From CAYMYN01 sp964394665 (lineage in GTDB: Bacteria; Planctomycetota; UBA1135; GCA-002686595): a stretch of 64,000 nucleotides of DNA. The DNA is taken from contig CAYMYN010000003.1 in the NCBI GenBank assembly GCA_964394665.1, positions 282,157 to 346,156 on the forward strand, in the 5' to 3' direction. Under the pieces are notes generated by a model, which saw only the letters and a list, made by a program, of their open reading frames with translations, was not told the DNA's origin and did no database searches. Positions 44,394 through 52,929 of this stretch are shown in pieces (the first letter of the stretch is position 1; the number at the start of each line of letters is the position of its first letter). Position numbers and translations under genes: made by a program.

Positions 44394-47137
44394 TCGATCC
44401 TCGTCTCGACGCGGCCGATCCAGCGCGGCGCGGACGCCGCGTCGGGGGCGCGCTCGAAGGGGACGGGGGTGCGCCGCTCGTCCCCCGCGGAGAACGTGCG
44501 CAGGTAGAGCGCGGGTGGCTCGGCGGCCCGGCACTCGACCTCGAAGGCGCGTTTCAGCGTCAAACCCCGCGGGCCGAGCTCCGCGTGCAGGTGTTCCTCG
44601 ACGACGAGCTCCCCCAACGCGTAGCGCCAGATCGGATGGCGGCGCGCGTCGAAGCGCTGCCCCAGGCGCCGGAATCCGGCCGCGCGGCCGATGGCCGTCG
44701 GCCAGGGCGCGTCGGGCGTGGGGAGCACGGCCAGGGCCATGCCCGGCTCGAAGGTGAACGCATCCGGCACGGGCGCACGCTCGAGGGTGCCCGCGCGGCC
44801 GTGCCAGGTGCCGCGCGCGTCGAAGAAACGTCCGCGCCAGAGCGCCACGGGCCGCGAGTTCTGCTGATCGAAGGCGTAGTGCAGGCCCTCGGGAGTGCCG
44901 ACGAGCATCGTGCGCGGACTGGCGCCGGCGAAGAACACGCCGACGAGCAGCGGCTCGTCGCCGACCACCAGCTCGTAGGCGTCCTCCGGCAGGACCAAGC
45001 CCTCGGGCAAGGGCGCGCCGCGGCCCAGGGAGAGGTAGGCGCGGATCGAAGCGATCTGCTCCTCGACGTCGCCGCCGTGCACGTCGCCCACCGGGCTGCG
45101 CCCGTCGGTCCACAGTTGCGGCATGCGCGAGAGCAGCCCGACGCCGGCGGGGTCGCGCAGGAGGTCCGCGAACCATCCGGGCCGCGTGTGGGCGAAGGCG
45201 TCGGCCAGGTCGACCGCCGGCGTCCCGAGGGCTTCGAAACCCGCGAAGGCGTGGCACTGCACGCAGCCCAGGCCGGAGGTGCCGACCAACTTGCGGCCGC
45301 TGGCGATGCGCTGCGCGTCGGGCTCGGGCTCGAGGTCGTCGCCGGGGCGCAGGTCGAGCGCGGCGAAGGCGGCGGCGAGGCCGGCGAGGCTGCGTTCCCC
45401 GAAACGCGGCATGCGCGCGGCGAGGTAGGGCCGCGCCTTGATGCCCTGGGCGAGCACCTGCTCGAGCCGTTCCGCGCGCAGCTTGCGCCCGACCTGCTCG
45501 AGGCTCGGCGGATAGCGCGCCTGATCGCCGAGGTCGAGGGCCTCGTCGAGGGGGATGAAGTAGTCGGCGCGTTCGGGGTGGATCCCGCCCAGGCCGTCGC
45601 GTTCGTGGCACTGCAGGCAGCGCAGGCGCTCGAGCCGTTGGGCGACGAGCTCGCGCGGCCCCAGCGGCTCCGCGAGCAGGTCGAGGTGCGCGAGGGTCTG
45701 TCCGAGCGACGCGCGTTGCTGGCCGTCGAAGCCGTAGCGCGGCAGGCCGGCGCGGGGCTCGGGCGCGAGGCAACCCGCGGCGCCGGCCGCGTGCAGCGCG
45801 GCGAAGGGCGGGGCCGATGGCTCGAAGGTCGGCTCGCCCTCGACGCGGTGGCAGGCGCCGCAGGCGAGGGCCGCGAAGCGCGCCCGACCGGCCTCGACGA
45901 GGGCGGCGTCGACGCGCAGTGCGCGGGCCCGGGGCGGCGCGAGCTCGAGGGCCAGGTGCGAGAGGGCGCGAGCCGGCAGGGGTTGGCGCGGAACGCCGGG
46001 GCCCTCCCACGAGACGCGCAGCTCCTGGCCGCCCTCGTGCTCGAAGAAGGTGATGCGGATGGGGTGCAGGCCCGCCTCCAGCGTCAGCTCGCCCGCGGCG
46101 CTCACCACGGGATGGATGCCGTCGTTGCGCACGACGAGCCGATCGCCGATCCACAGCCGCGAGCCGTCGTCGGAGTCCGTCGTGAAGCGCCAGGTGCCGC
46201 GGGCCGGCACCTCGAGCAGGCCCTCGAAGCGCAGGGCGAAGTGATCCGCGCGGTGTTCGGGCAGACGCTCCAGGTCGGGCACCACGCCGCGGCGCATGGG
46301 CTCGAGCCCCAGGGCGTCCGTGAACTCGGTCACGCGCGGCGCTTCGAAGTACTCGTAGCGCAGGCCCGGCGTGCGGCGCGCGGGGTCCAGCTCCGCGCTC
46401 GCCTGATGGCGCAGGAGGTAGGCCGCGATGGCGTGGGCCTCGTCCGACGCGAGACCGAGCGCGGGCATGAAGCCGTCCGCGCGGATCGACAGGGGGTCGG
46501 CGAGGAACGCGGCCAGGGCCGGCACGTTCGTGCGCGCCGTCAGCTCGCCCAGGGGTACCTGGCCGGGCGCGGGGGTGCCGGGGCGCACGTAGGGCGGTTG
46601 GTCGTCACTCCGCGCGGGGCCCCGCGGCGCGCTCGGCCGCCAGAGCGGGTCCAGGAGTTCGTCCGCGCCCTCCTGGGGCGCGTGGCAGGCGATGCAGCCC
46701 ACGGAGTGGTAGAGCTGGCGCCCGCGCTCGAGGGTCCCGATGTCGATCGACGTGGGCCGCCCATCGAAGGGGCCGCCGAGGGAAGCGAGGTACTGCACGA
46801 GCTCGTCGGCGGCCCGCTCGCGTTCGTCCTGCGCGAAGCCTGAGAGCAGGTCCGGCATCGGCGTGCCGGGCTGGGTCGCGTGGGGCCGCAGGAGGAAGCG
46901 GCGCAGGGCGCGCGGCTCGTAGCGCGCGCCGATCCGCGAGAGGTCCGGGCCCGTGCGCGGCGCGAGGCGCTCGACGAACTCCGGCGCGGCCGCGTGGCAG
47001 GCGGTGCAGCTCGCTCCCGCCAGCAGGCGTTCCCCCCGGGCGACGGTCGCGGCCCGGGGTTCCTCGTCCATGGGGCCGCCCGCCGCGCACACGGCCAGCG
47101 AGAGCAGCGACCAGGCGAGAAGGGGACGCGCGCGCAT
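44387..47137 (-). CDS. Five-haem cytochrome c with PA14 domain
   Basis: This protein of 916 residues has a signal peptide (about 1-20) and five CxxCH haem sites: CTACH at 44-48, CIACH at 148-152, CGACH at 426-430, CLQCH at 507-511 and CVQCH at 625-629. Between the second and third lies a PA14 carbohydrate-binding domain (about 265-395), with RWxFTTDSDDGSRLWI-type sequence. The last 200 residues form a beta-rich domain. Planctomycetes with membrane-bound-dehydrogenase loci often carry such composites. The propeller gene that overlaps its stop codon is the probable dehydrogenase partner. Its function is likely extracytoplasmic oxidation of a carbohydrate-linked substrate (inference). Confidence 0.75.
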   Translation of the reverse strand: MRARPLLAWSLLSLAVCAAGGPMDEEPRAATVARGERLLAGASCTACHAAAPEFVERLAPRTGPDLSRIGARYEPRALRRFLLRPHATQPGTPMPDLLSGFAQDERERAADELVQYLASLGGPFDGRPTSIDIGTLERGRQLYHSVGCIACHAPQEGADELLDPLWRPSAPRGPARSDDQPPYVRPGTPAPGQVPLGELTARTNVPALAAFLADPLSIRADGFMPALGLASDEAHAIAAYLLRHQASAELDPARRTPGLRYEYFEAPRVTEFTDALGLEPMRRGVVPDLERLPEHRADHFALRFEGLLEVPARGTWRFTTDSDDGSRLWIGDRLVVRNDGIHPVVSAAGELTLEAGLHPIRITFFEHEGGQELRVSWEGPGVPRQPLPARALSHLALELAPPRARALRVDAALVEAGRARFAALACGACHRVEGEPTFEPSAPPFAALHAAGAAGCLAPEPRAGLPRYGFDGQQRASLGQTLAHLDLLAEPLGPRELVAQRLERLRCLQCHERDGLGGIHPERADYFIPLDEALDLGDQARYPPSLEQVGRKLRAERLEQVLAQGIKARPYLAARMPRFGERSLAGLAAAFAALDLRPGDDLEPEPDAQRIASGRKLVGTSGLGCVQCHAFAGFEALGTPAVDLADAFAHTRPGWFADLLRDPAGVGLLSRMPQLWTDGRSPVGDVHGGDVEEQIASIRAYLSLGRGAPLPEGLVLPEDAYELVVGDEPLLVGVFFAGASPRTMLVGTPEGLHYAFDQQNSRPVALWRGRFFDARGTWHGRAGTLERAPVPDAFTFEPGMALAVLPTPDAPWPTAIGRAAGFRRLGQRFDARRHPIWRYALGELVVEEHLHAELGPRGLTLKRAFEVECRAAEPPALYLRTFSAGDERRTPVPFERAPDAASAPRWIGRVETRIEW

Positions 47138-47244
47138 GGGGCGGGCGGATCCTATGCGCCGCCGCGCTCCCCGTCAGCCGCGGGAGCGGATTCCGGCGGC
47201 CTCTTCGCCGCGCGAAGCCCTACGATCGTCCTCCACCGACCGCC

Positions 47245-47859
47245 ATGAGCCACCTCCACCTCCGAACCTGGATCGTCCCCGGCCTCGCCCTGCTCCTCGC
47301 CGCGTGCGGAGCGCCGTCCGCCGTGCGCCCCGCAGCCGAAGCCTCCCCGTCCCTGACCCCCGAACCCGCCGTGCCCACGAACCTGTACGACTTCTCGACG
47401 ACCCTGCTCTCCGGCGAACCCGCGCGACTCGCGACCCACCGCGGCCAGGTGGCCCTGGTGGTCAACGTCGCCAGCGAGTGCGGTCTGACGCCCCAGTACG
47501 CCGCGCTGCAGGCGTTGCACACCGAGCTTGGTCCCCGGGGCTTCACCGTGCTCGGTTTCCCCTGCAACGACTTCGGCGGCCAGGAGCCCGGCACGGCCGA
47601 ACAGATCCGCGCCTTCTGCGACGCGCGCTTCGGCGTCACGTTCCCGCTCTTCGCCAAGGTGCAGACCAAGCCGGGTCCGGGCCAGTCGCCGCTCTACGCC
47701 CATCTGCAGGCCGAGAGCGGCGAGCTGCCCAACTGGAACTTCGGCAAGTACCTCGTCGGCCGCGACGGCCGCGTGCGCGCCTACTTCGGCCCCCGCACCG
47801 CCCCCGACGACCCCGCCCTGCGCGCCGCCATCGACGCGGCCCTGGCCGAGACGGTCTGA
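47245..47859 (+). CDS. Glutathione peroxidase-family lipoprotein
   Basis: The 204-residue product has a lipobox LLAAC (Cys21) and a glutathione-peroxidase domain from about 45 to the end. The peroxidatic Cys79 sits in NVASECGLTPQY, the position of selenocysteine in mammalian enzymes. The other family blocks are GFPCNDFGGQEPG and the Trp/Asn motif LPNWNFGKYLVG. Anchoring to the membrane suggests peroxide defence in the periplasm. It is divergent from the multihaem gene, with 107 bases between, and convergent with a small membrane protein gene. Confidence 0.9.
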   Translation: MSHLHLRTWIVPGLALLLAACGAPSAVRPAAEASPSLTPEPAVPTNLYDFSTTLLSGEPARLATHRGQVALVVNVASECGLTPQYAALQALHTELGPRGFTVLGFPCNDFGGQEPGTAEQIRAFCDARFGVTFPLFAKVQTKPGPGQSPLYAHLQAESGELPNWNFGKYLVGRDGRVRAYFGPRTAPDDPALRAAIDAALAETV

Positions 47860-47871
47860 CGCTCCCGGTGC

Positions 47872-48234
47872 TCAGGAGTAGAGGTGGAAGTACGGGGAGC
47901 TGCTGAGCATCGCGAAGAGCATCCACCAGGCGAAGAGGCCCGCCAACACGCCGAACGCGCGCAGGGCGCTGCGCAGGCTCGCCGGGGGCCCCAACCCGTG
48001 CCACAGCGCCAGGGCGGAGAGCGGCAAGAGCAGCGCCGCGCTCGAGAGCCAGAGGAGCATGGAGCCCCAAAGGAGGGGGATCGAGATCTCCTCCGCCACC
48101 ACCCAGAGCTCCGAGAGAAGGATTCCCGGCCAGAGCACGCACCCCGCCCCGCACGTCAGCGCCCCGCCGTCGAGCCAGCGCTGGCGACGCGCGCGACGGA
48201 TCTCGGCTCCTTCCTCCAGGCTTCCCTCGACCAC
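47872..48234 (-). CDS. Small membrane protein of unknown function
   Basis: The 120-residue product starts at a GTG (48234). The N-terminus is charged (EEGAEIRRARRQRW), then three hydrophobic spans lie at about 25-46, 51-76 and 88-112. The tail is SSSPYFHLYS. No family was recognised. It ends 12 bases before the glutathione-peroxidase gene end and is convergent with it. A longer upstream open frame has antisense-like composition, so the short version is preferred. Confidence 0.5.
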   Translation of the reverse strand: MVEGSLEEGAEIRRARRQRWLDGGALTCGAGCVLWPGILLSELWVVAEEISIPLLWGSMLLWLSSAALLLPLSALALWHGLGPPASLRSALRAFGVLAGLFAWWMLFAMLSSSPYFHLYS

Positions 48235-48361
48235 GTGCCCAGGGTAGCGCGCGAGCCGAGCTCCCGCCCGCGGGCCCTGCCCCGCGCGGCCTGGCGTCGT
48301 GCTGCAAGCCGGCGCATACTCGCGCTGGGGTGCGGGGGAAGGATGGCGCGCCCGGCGACGG

Positions 48362-51001
48362 ATGGCGATGAAGCTCGTGTTCACCCTGCTCGTTGCCCTG
48401 TTGATCTCGGTCGGGCTGTGGTTCCTGCTCGAGGGTGGGAGCGGGGGCGGACGGGGGATCGCGCGGCTCGCGGAGCGCGGCGAAGGGGTTCCGGGGGTGG
48501 ACGGGGGTCCGGTCGATCCGACCGCCGAGGGTGCGCTGGAGCGGCTCGAAGCGGCGGCGAAGGTGCGCGAGCTCGACGCAGCCCAGGACGCGCCCGAGGT
48601 CGCGCCCACGGCGACGATCACCGCGCGCGCCCAAACCGCCGACGGCCGGCCGGTCGCGAACGCCTGGCTCTGTGTGCGCCATGCTCCCTGGGCGCGGGCC
48701 GTGGGCGATGCCTCGGGCGAGTTGAGGCTCGAGGTGCCGGCGGAGGACTTCGAGCGCTTCGTCGCCCAGCAGGACGCGCGCACGATCCAGCCCGAGCTCG
48801 GCGCGCCGCGCCACGCGGCGCACATCCGCATGTCGGCGGTGGCCGAGGGGGAGACGCGGCTCGAGCTGGGGGTGGTCGTGCTCGAGCCGGGGGCCGATCT
48901 CTTCGGGCGCGTGGTGGACGCGAACGGCCTGGGGGTCGAACGAGCCCGGGTGGTCTTCACCGCGCCCTTGGAGGCCGCCCCGGATGCCGCGGAGCCCGCG
49001 CACCAGGGGCCGCCCGAGCTGCGCTTCTCCGGTTGGGCCCCCTCGCGCTACGAGCTCGCGACCAGCGGTCCGGGGGGCGCGTTCCGCTTCGACGGACTGC
49101 GCCCGGGGTACGGTTCGGTTTGGGCGCGCGGCGAGACCAGCCTGTGGTCCTGGAGCGAGCCAATCGGCCTGCGCGCGGGCGAGGAGGCGGGCGAGGTGGT
49201 GCTCGTGCTGCGCGAGGTGCCCGAGCGCACCCTGCGCGGCCGACTCGTCGATCCCGAGGGACGGGCGGTCGCGGGGCGTCCCGTGCGTTGCTCGGGACCG
49301 CAGCCCGATGGGGGCTGGCGTCACGCGCGCAGCGACGGCGAGGGGCGCTTCGCCTTCGCGCTCGAGGAACCCGGCGAGTACGCGCTGCGGGCCGAGACCC
49401 TCGTGTGGGAGTGGGAGCCGGCCGAGCTCGAGGGATTGCGACCCGGAACGCACGACGTCGTGCTCGCCTACTCCGCAGCGCGCTGGCTCGAGGTGAGCGT
49501 GCACGACCGCGAGGGCCGAGCGTTGCCCCACGGACGGGTGTCCGCCGTCCTGGCCGAGGGTGCCGCGGTCTACGCGCTGTCGCGCTCCACGAGCACTCTG
49601 GACGCCGACGGCCGCGGCCGGCTGCGCAGGCCCAGCAACGCGTTTCGCGTGCTCGTCGAAGCACCCGGCTTCCGCAATGCCCTGCTCGGCCCCTTCGAAC
49701 CCGCGAGGTTTCCCGAGCCGTTGGTGGTGACCCTCGAATCCGTGCCCGCGATCGTGGGGCGCGTGTTCCTCCCGGACGGATCGCCCGCCGCCGGTGCGAG
49801 CGTGGCTCTGCGCCGCGGGCCACCCCACGCCCAGGGTCTACCGCGGCTCACCCATCAGGGCTGGATGGGGGACGGCGAGCCCTTCGTGTACGCCGCGCAC
49901 CCCAAACCCAAGGCTTCGGCGCGCTGCGATGCGCAGGGGCGTTTCCGTTTGCCCCTGCCGGGGATCGACCTGCGTTCCGAGGGCGAGCGCGAGGGCTCCG
50001 AGGTCCAGTCGCTGGGATACACCGACTCAGGCGCGACCCCTGCTTCCGCGGCGAACGTCGGGGGCGCGCCGACCTGGTTCGTGCACGTTGCGCTCGAGGG
50101 CCACGCCACGCACACCTTCGGGCCGCGGGCCTTCGAGGGCGAGCAGGACTTCGAGCTCGAGCTCGCGCTGCCGCGGGCCGGCACGCTCGTCGGTCGACTC
50201 GTGCTGGAAGAGGGCGGCGAACCCCGGGGTTTCCTCGTGCGCGTCGCCGACGGGCTCGCGCAGGTGGCGTCGAGCTCCGTCGCACCCGACGGCAGCTTCC
50301 GTTTCGAGCATCTGCACCCCGGCCCTTGGCAGGTGCGCGTCTTCGAGCCGGACGCACGCTTCTATCACCACGCGGGCCTCGCGACCGAGGCGCCCTTCGT
50401 GCCCGACGTCGAGGTGCTCGCCGGAGAGACGGTCGACTACGAGCTGCGTTTTCGAGCGCGGCCCCAGGCGCGGCTGTTGGGTCACCTGCTCCTGGACGGC
50501 GTAGCGCCCGGACCCTGGCGCGCGGAGGTGCGCATCCGGCGCGCGTCTGCTTCGAGCATCCTGCTGATGAGCTCGACCCTCGACCCCGACGGCCGCTTCG
50601 AGGTGACATCGGAGCCGGGCGCGGAGGTCGCCTTCGACCTCCTGCGGCGCCGGGGCGACGCGCCGGTCCTGACCGTCAGCGCCAAGGTCGAGCTGCTCGC
50701 CGGAGACAACCCCTGGTCCCTCGACCTCGCGACCGCATCCTTGGAGGGCTTCGTCGAGCCCGCTCGGCCCGAAGCGCCCACCCGGGGTTTCGGCGGCGAG
50801 TTCTCCTACGTGTCGCAGCGCGACGGCATCACCCTGCGCGTGCGCTTCCGCCCCGACTCGACCGGCCGCTTCGGTCCCCTGACGGTGCCCGCCGGCGCTG
50901 GCACGCTGCGCGGACCGAGCCCCAGCCTGCGCGAGGTCGGTCCGATCCGCGCCGAGCTCGAGCTGCGCCCCGGCGAGCGGCGCACGCTCGACCTGCGCTG
51001 A
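48362..51001 (+). CDS. Large membrane-anchored carboxypeptidase-regulatory-like repeat protein
   Basis: The 879-residue product has one N-terminal span (about 5-24) and a long extracytoplasmic chain of beta-sandwich repeats. Typical units read RGRLVDPEGRAVAGRPVRCS, then GRVFLPDGSPAAGASVALRR and VGRLVLEEGGEPRGFLVRV, often followed by FRFDGLRPG-type or FRFEHLHPG-type turns. These match the CarboxypepD_reg (SpaA/cna-B-like) pattern. No enzyme domain is present. The architecture parallels the gene at 12176. The role is probably in surface structure or adhesion. It is followed after 151 bases by the FG-GAP gene. Confidence 0.65.
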   Translation: MAMKLVFTLLVALLISVGLWFLLEGGSGGGRGIARLAERGEGVPGVDGGPVDPTAEGALERLEAAAKVRELDAAQDAPEVAPTATITARAQTADGRPVANAWLCVRHAPWARAVGDASGELRLEVPAEDFERFVAQQDARTIQPELGAPRHAAHIRMSAVAEGETRLELGVVVLEPGADLFGRVVDANGLGVERARVVFTAPLEAAPDAAEPAHQGPPELRFSGWAPSRYELATSGPGGAFRFDGLRPGYGSVWARGETSLWSWSEPIGLRAGEEAGEVVLVLREVPERTLRGRLVDPEGRAVAGRPVRCSGPQPDGGWRHARSDGEGRFAFALEEPGEYALRAETLVWEWEPAELEGLRPGTHDVVLAYSAARWLEVSVHDREGRALPHGRVSAVLAEGAAVYALSRSTSTLDADGRGRLRRPSNAFRVLVEAPGFRNALLGPFEPARFPEPLVVTLESVPAIVGRVFLPDGSPAAGASVALRRGPPHAQGLPRLTHQGWMGDGEPFVYAAHPKPKASARCDAQGRFRLPLPGIDLRSEGEREGSEVQSLGYTDSGATPASAANVGGAPTWFVHVALEGHATHTFGPRAFEGEQDFELELALPRAGTLVGRLVLEEGGEPRGFLVRVADGLAQVASSSVAPDGSFRFEHLHPGPWQVRVFEPDARFYHHAGLATEAPFVPDVEVLAGETVDYELRFRARPQARLLGHLLLDGVAPGPWRAEVRIRRASASSILLMSSTLDPDGRFEVTSEPGAEVAFDLLRRRGDAPVLTVSAKVELLAGDNPWSLDLATASLEGFVEPARPEAPTRGFGGEFSYVSQRDGITLRVRFRPDSTGRFGPLTVPAGAGTLRGPSPSLREVGPIRAELELRPGERRTLDLR

Positions 51002-51152
51002 GCCTCGTCCGCACCCGCGAGGGCGCAGGGGCGGGTGGGCGAGGAATCGGGGACGTCGGGCGCGGGTTCGGTCTACCCTGGGGCCTACGAGGGGCGGGCC
51101 CCTGGTGGGCCGCGCCCCGATCCGTGCTTCGTCGAATCCTGGAGGGATCGCC

Positions 51153-52877
51153 ATGCTCCGTACCATCCCCTGCTCCGCGGTCTGCGCGCTGCTCGTCTCG
51201 GCCCTGCCCGCCGCCGCGCAACTGCCGTCCGTCTTCGTGGTCGCCGGCGACGCTCCGGGGGATTGGTTCGGGTACGCCATCGCGGACCTGGGCGACGTGG
51301 ACGGCGATGGGGTGAGCGACCTCGCCATCGGCGCGCACCAGAACCAGAACGGCGGCCACTCGGCGGGAGCGGGCTACGTGCGCATCGTCTCGGGCGCGAG
51401 CGGGGCGACGATCGACACGCTCCTGGGGGACGGCACGAACTGGATCGACGGGCCGGACGATCACTTCGGCTTCGCGCTGGCCGCCCTCGGCGACATCGAC
51501 GGGGATGGCGTCCAGGACCTGATCGTGGGTGCCTACAAGGACGACAACGTCGCCATGAACGGCGGCATGGTGCGGATCTTCTCCGGAGCGACGCGCCAAC
51601 TCCTGCATCAGATCGACGGCGACGACCTGGGGGATCGACTCGGCATCGCCGTCGCGGGCCTGGGGGACGTGAACGGCGACGGCGTGCCCGACTACGCCTA
51701 CGGGATCTACAAGGACGACGTGCTCGCCTACAACGGCGGCGCGGTGCGCATCCACTCGGGGGCGGACCACGGCCTGATCCACCAGATCGACGGCGACAGC
51801 GTCGGCTCGGGCCTGGGCTGGGCGGTGGCGAACGTCGGCGACGTGGATGGCGACGGCGTGGACGACGTCGCGATCGGGGCGCCGGGCGACCTCGACAACA
51901 ACTCCTATCGCGGCAGCGTCCAAGTGCGCTCGGGGGCGACGGCGCAGCTCCTGCACCGCTTCGAGGGCTCGGCCATCGGCGATTGGTTCGGCTTCAGCGT
52001 CGCCGGAGTGGGCGACGTGGACGGCGACGGCGTGCCGGACATCCTCGTCGGCGCGACCCAGTCGGAGTTCACGGGCGTGGCCACGGGCCCGGGCTACGCG
52101 CGTCTGTTCTCGGGCGCGGACGGGTCGGTGTTGAGCGAGTTCACCGGTGAGCTGCACGGAGAGCAGCTCGGCTTCAGCGTGGCGGCCGCGGGCGACGTCG
52201 ACGGCGACGGCCGCGCCGACTTCCTGATCGGCGCGCCGCGGCGCGTCTCGATGGGGCTGAACCCCAGCCACCTGCCGGGGCGGGCGCTGCTGATCTCGGG
52301 ACGCGACGGGCACGTATTGCACGCCTTCCTCGGCGAGCACCCCAACGACCAGCTCGGCGCCGCGGTGGCGCTCGTGGGCGACCTCGATGGCGACGGCGTG
52401 CGCGACTTCGCCTTCGGCGCGCCCCACGACGAGAGCGGCCAGCCCAACCCCGGCTACATGCGGGTCGTGTCGGGCGCCTTCGTGACGCCCGAGCGCCACT
52501 GTGACCAGGTGCCCAACTCCGCCGGCAGCGGCGCGGTGCTCCTCCACCAGGGCACCTTCAGCCTCTCGCGCAACGACCTGCGCTTGTCCGTGGAGGGCGC
52601 GCCGCCGCACCACTTCGGCCTGTTCTACATCGGCGCGACGGCGATTCAGGTGCCCTTCGGCGACGGCTACCGTTGCGTGGGCGGTGGCGTGAAGCGCGTG
52701 GGGGTGGCCTCGACCGGCTCGAGCGGCTCGGCGAGCGTGACGGTCGATCTCTCCATCCTGCCCGGCGGGCTCGTCCCCGGGGACCGACGCTCCTTCCAGT
52801 TCTGGTACCGCGACATCCCCGCCGCCCAGACCGGCTTCAACCTTTCGGATTCCCTGCGCGGGACCTTCCGGCCCTAG
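51153..52877 (+). CDS. Secreted FG-GAP repeat (integrin-like propeller) protein
   Basis: The 574-residue product has a signal peptide (about 1-23). Seven FG-GAP repeats, each with a calcium loop DxDGDGxxD, follow between about 30 and 445. Examples are DLGDVDGDGVSDLAIGAHQN, then NVGDVDGDGVDDVAIGAPGD. The repeats form an integrin-alpha-like propeller that binds calcium. The last 120 residues are the lineage-specific domain (FGDGYRCVGGGVKRV ... FQFWYRD ... GFNLSDSL) shared with 19670-22894. GGAGGG at 51141-51146 precedes ATG 51153. It is probably a cell-surface or secreted binding protein. Confidence 0.85.
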   Translation: MLRTIPCSAVCALLVSALPAAAQLPSVFVVAGDAPGDWFGYAIADLGDVDGDGVSDLAIGAHQNQNGGHSAGAGYVRIVSGASGATIDTLLGDGTNWIDGPDDHFGFALAALGDIDGDGVQDLIVGAYKDDNVAMNGGMVRIFSGATRQLLHQIDGDDLGDRLGIAVAGLGDVNGDGVPDYAYGIYKDDVLAYNGGAVRIHSGADHGLIHQIDGDSVGSGLGWAVANVGDVDGDGVDDVAIGAPGDLDNNSYRGSVQVRSGATAQLLHRFEGSAIGDWFGFSVAGVGDVDGDGVPDILVGATQSEFTGVATGPGYARLFSGADGSVLSEFTGELHGEQLGFSVAAAGDVDGDGRADFLIGAPRRVSMGLNPSHLPGRALLISGRDGHVLHAFLGEHPNDQLGAAVALVGDLDGDGVRDFAFGAPHDESGQPNPGYMRVVSGAFVTPERHCDQVPNSAGSGAVLLHQGTFSLSRNDLRLSVEGAPPHHFGLFYIGATAIQVPFGDGYRCVGGGVKRVGVASTGSSGSASVTVDLSILPGGLVPGDRRSFQFWYRDIPAAQTGFNLSDSLRGTFRP

Positions 52878-52929
52878 CGGGCAGCGAAACCTGCACCGCC
52901 CACGCCGCCTGGCGCGCTCCGGCTTCCCT

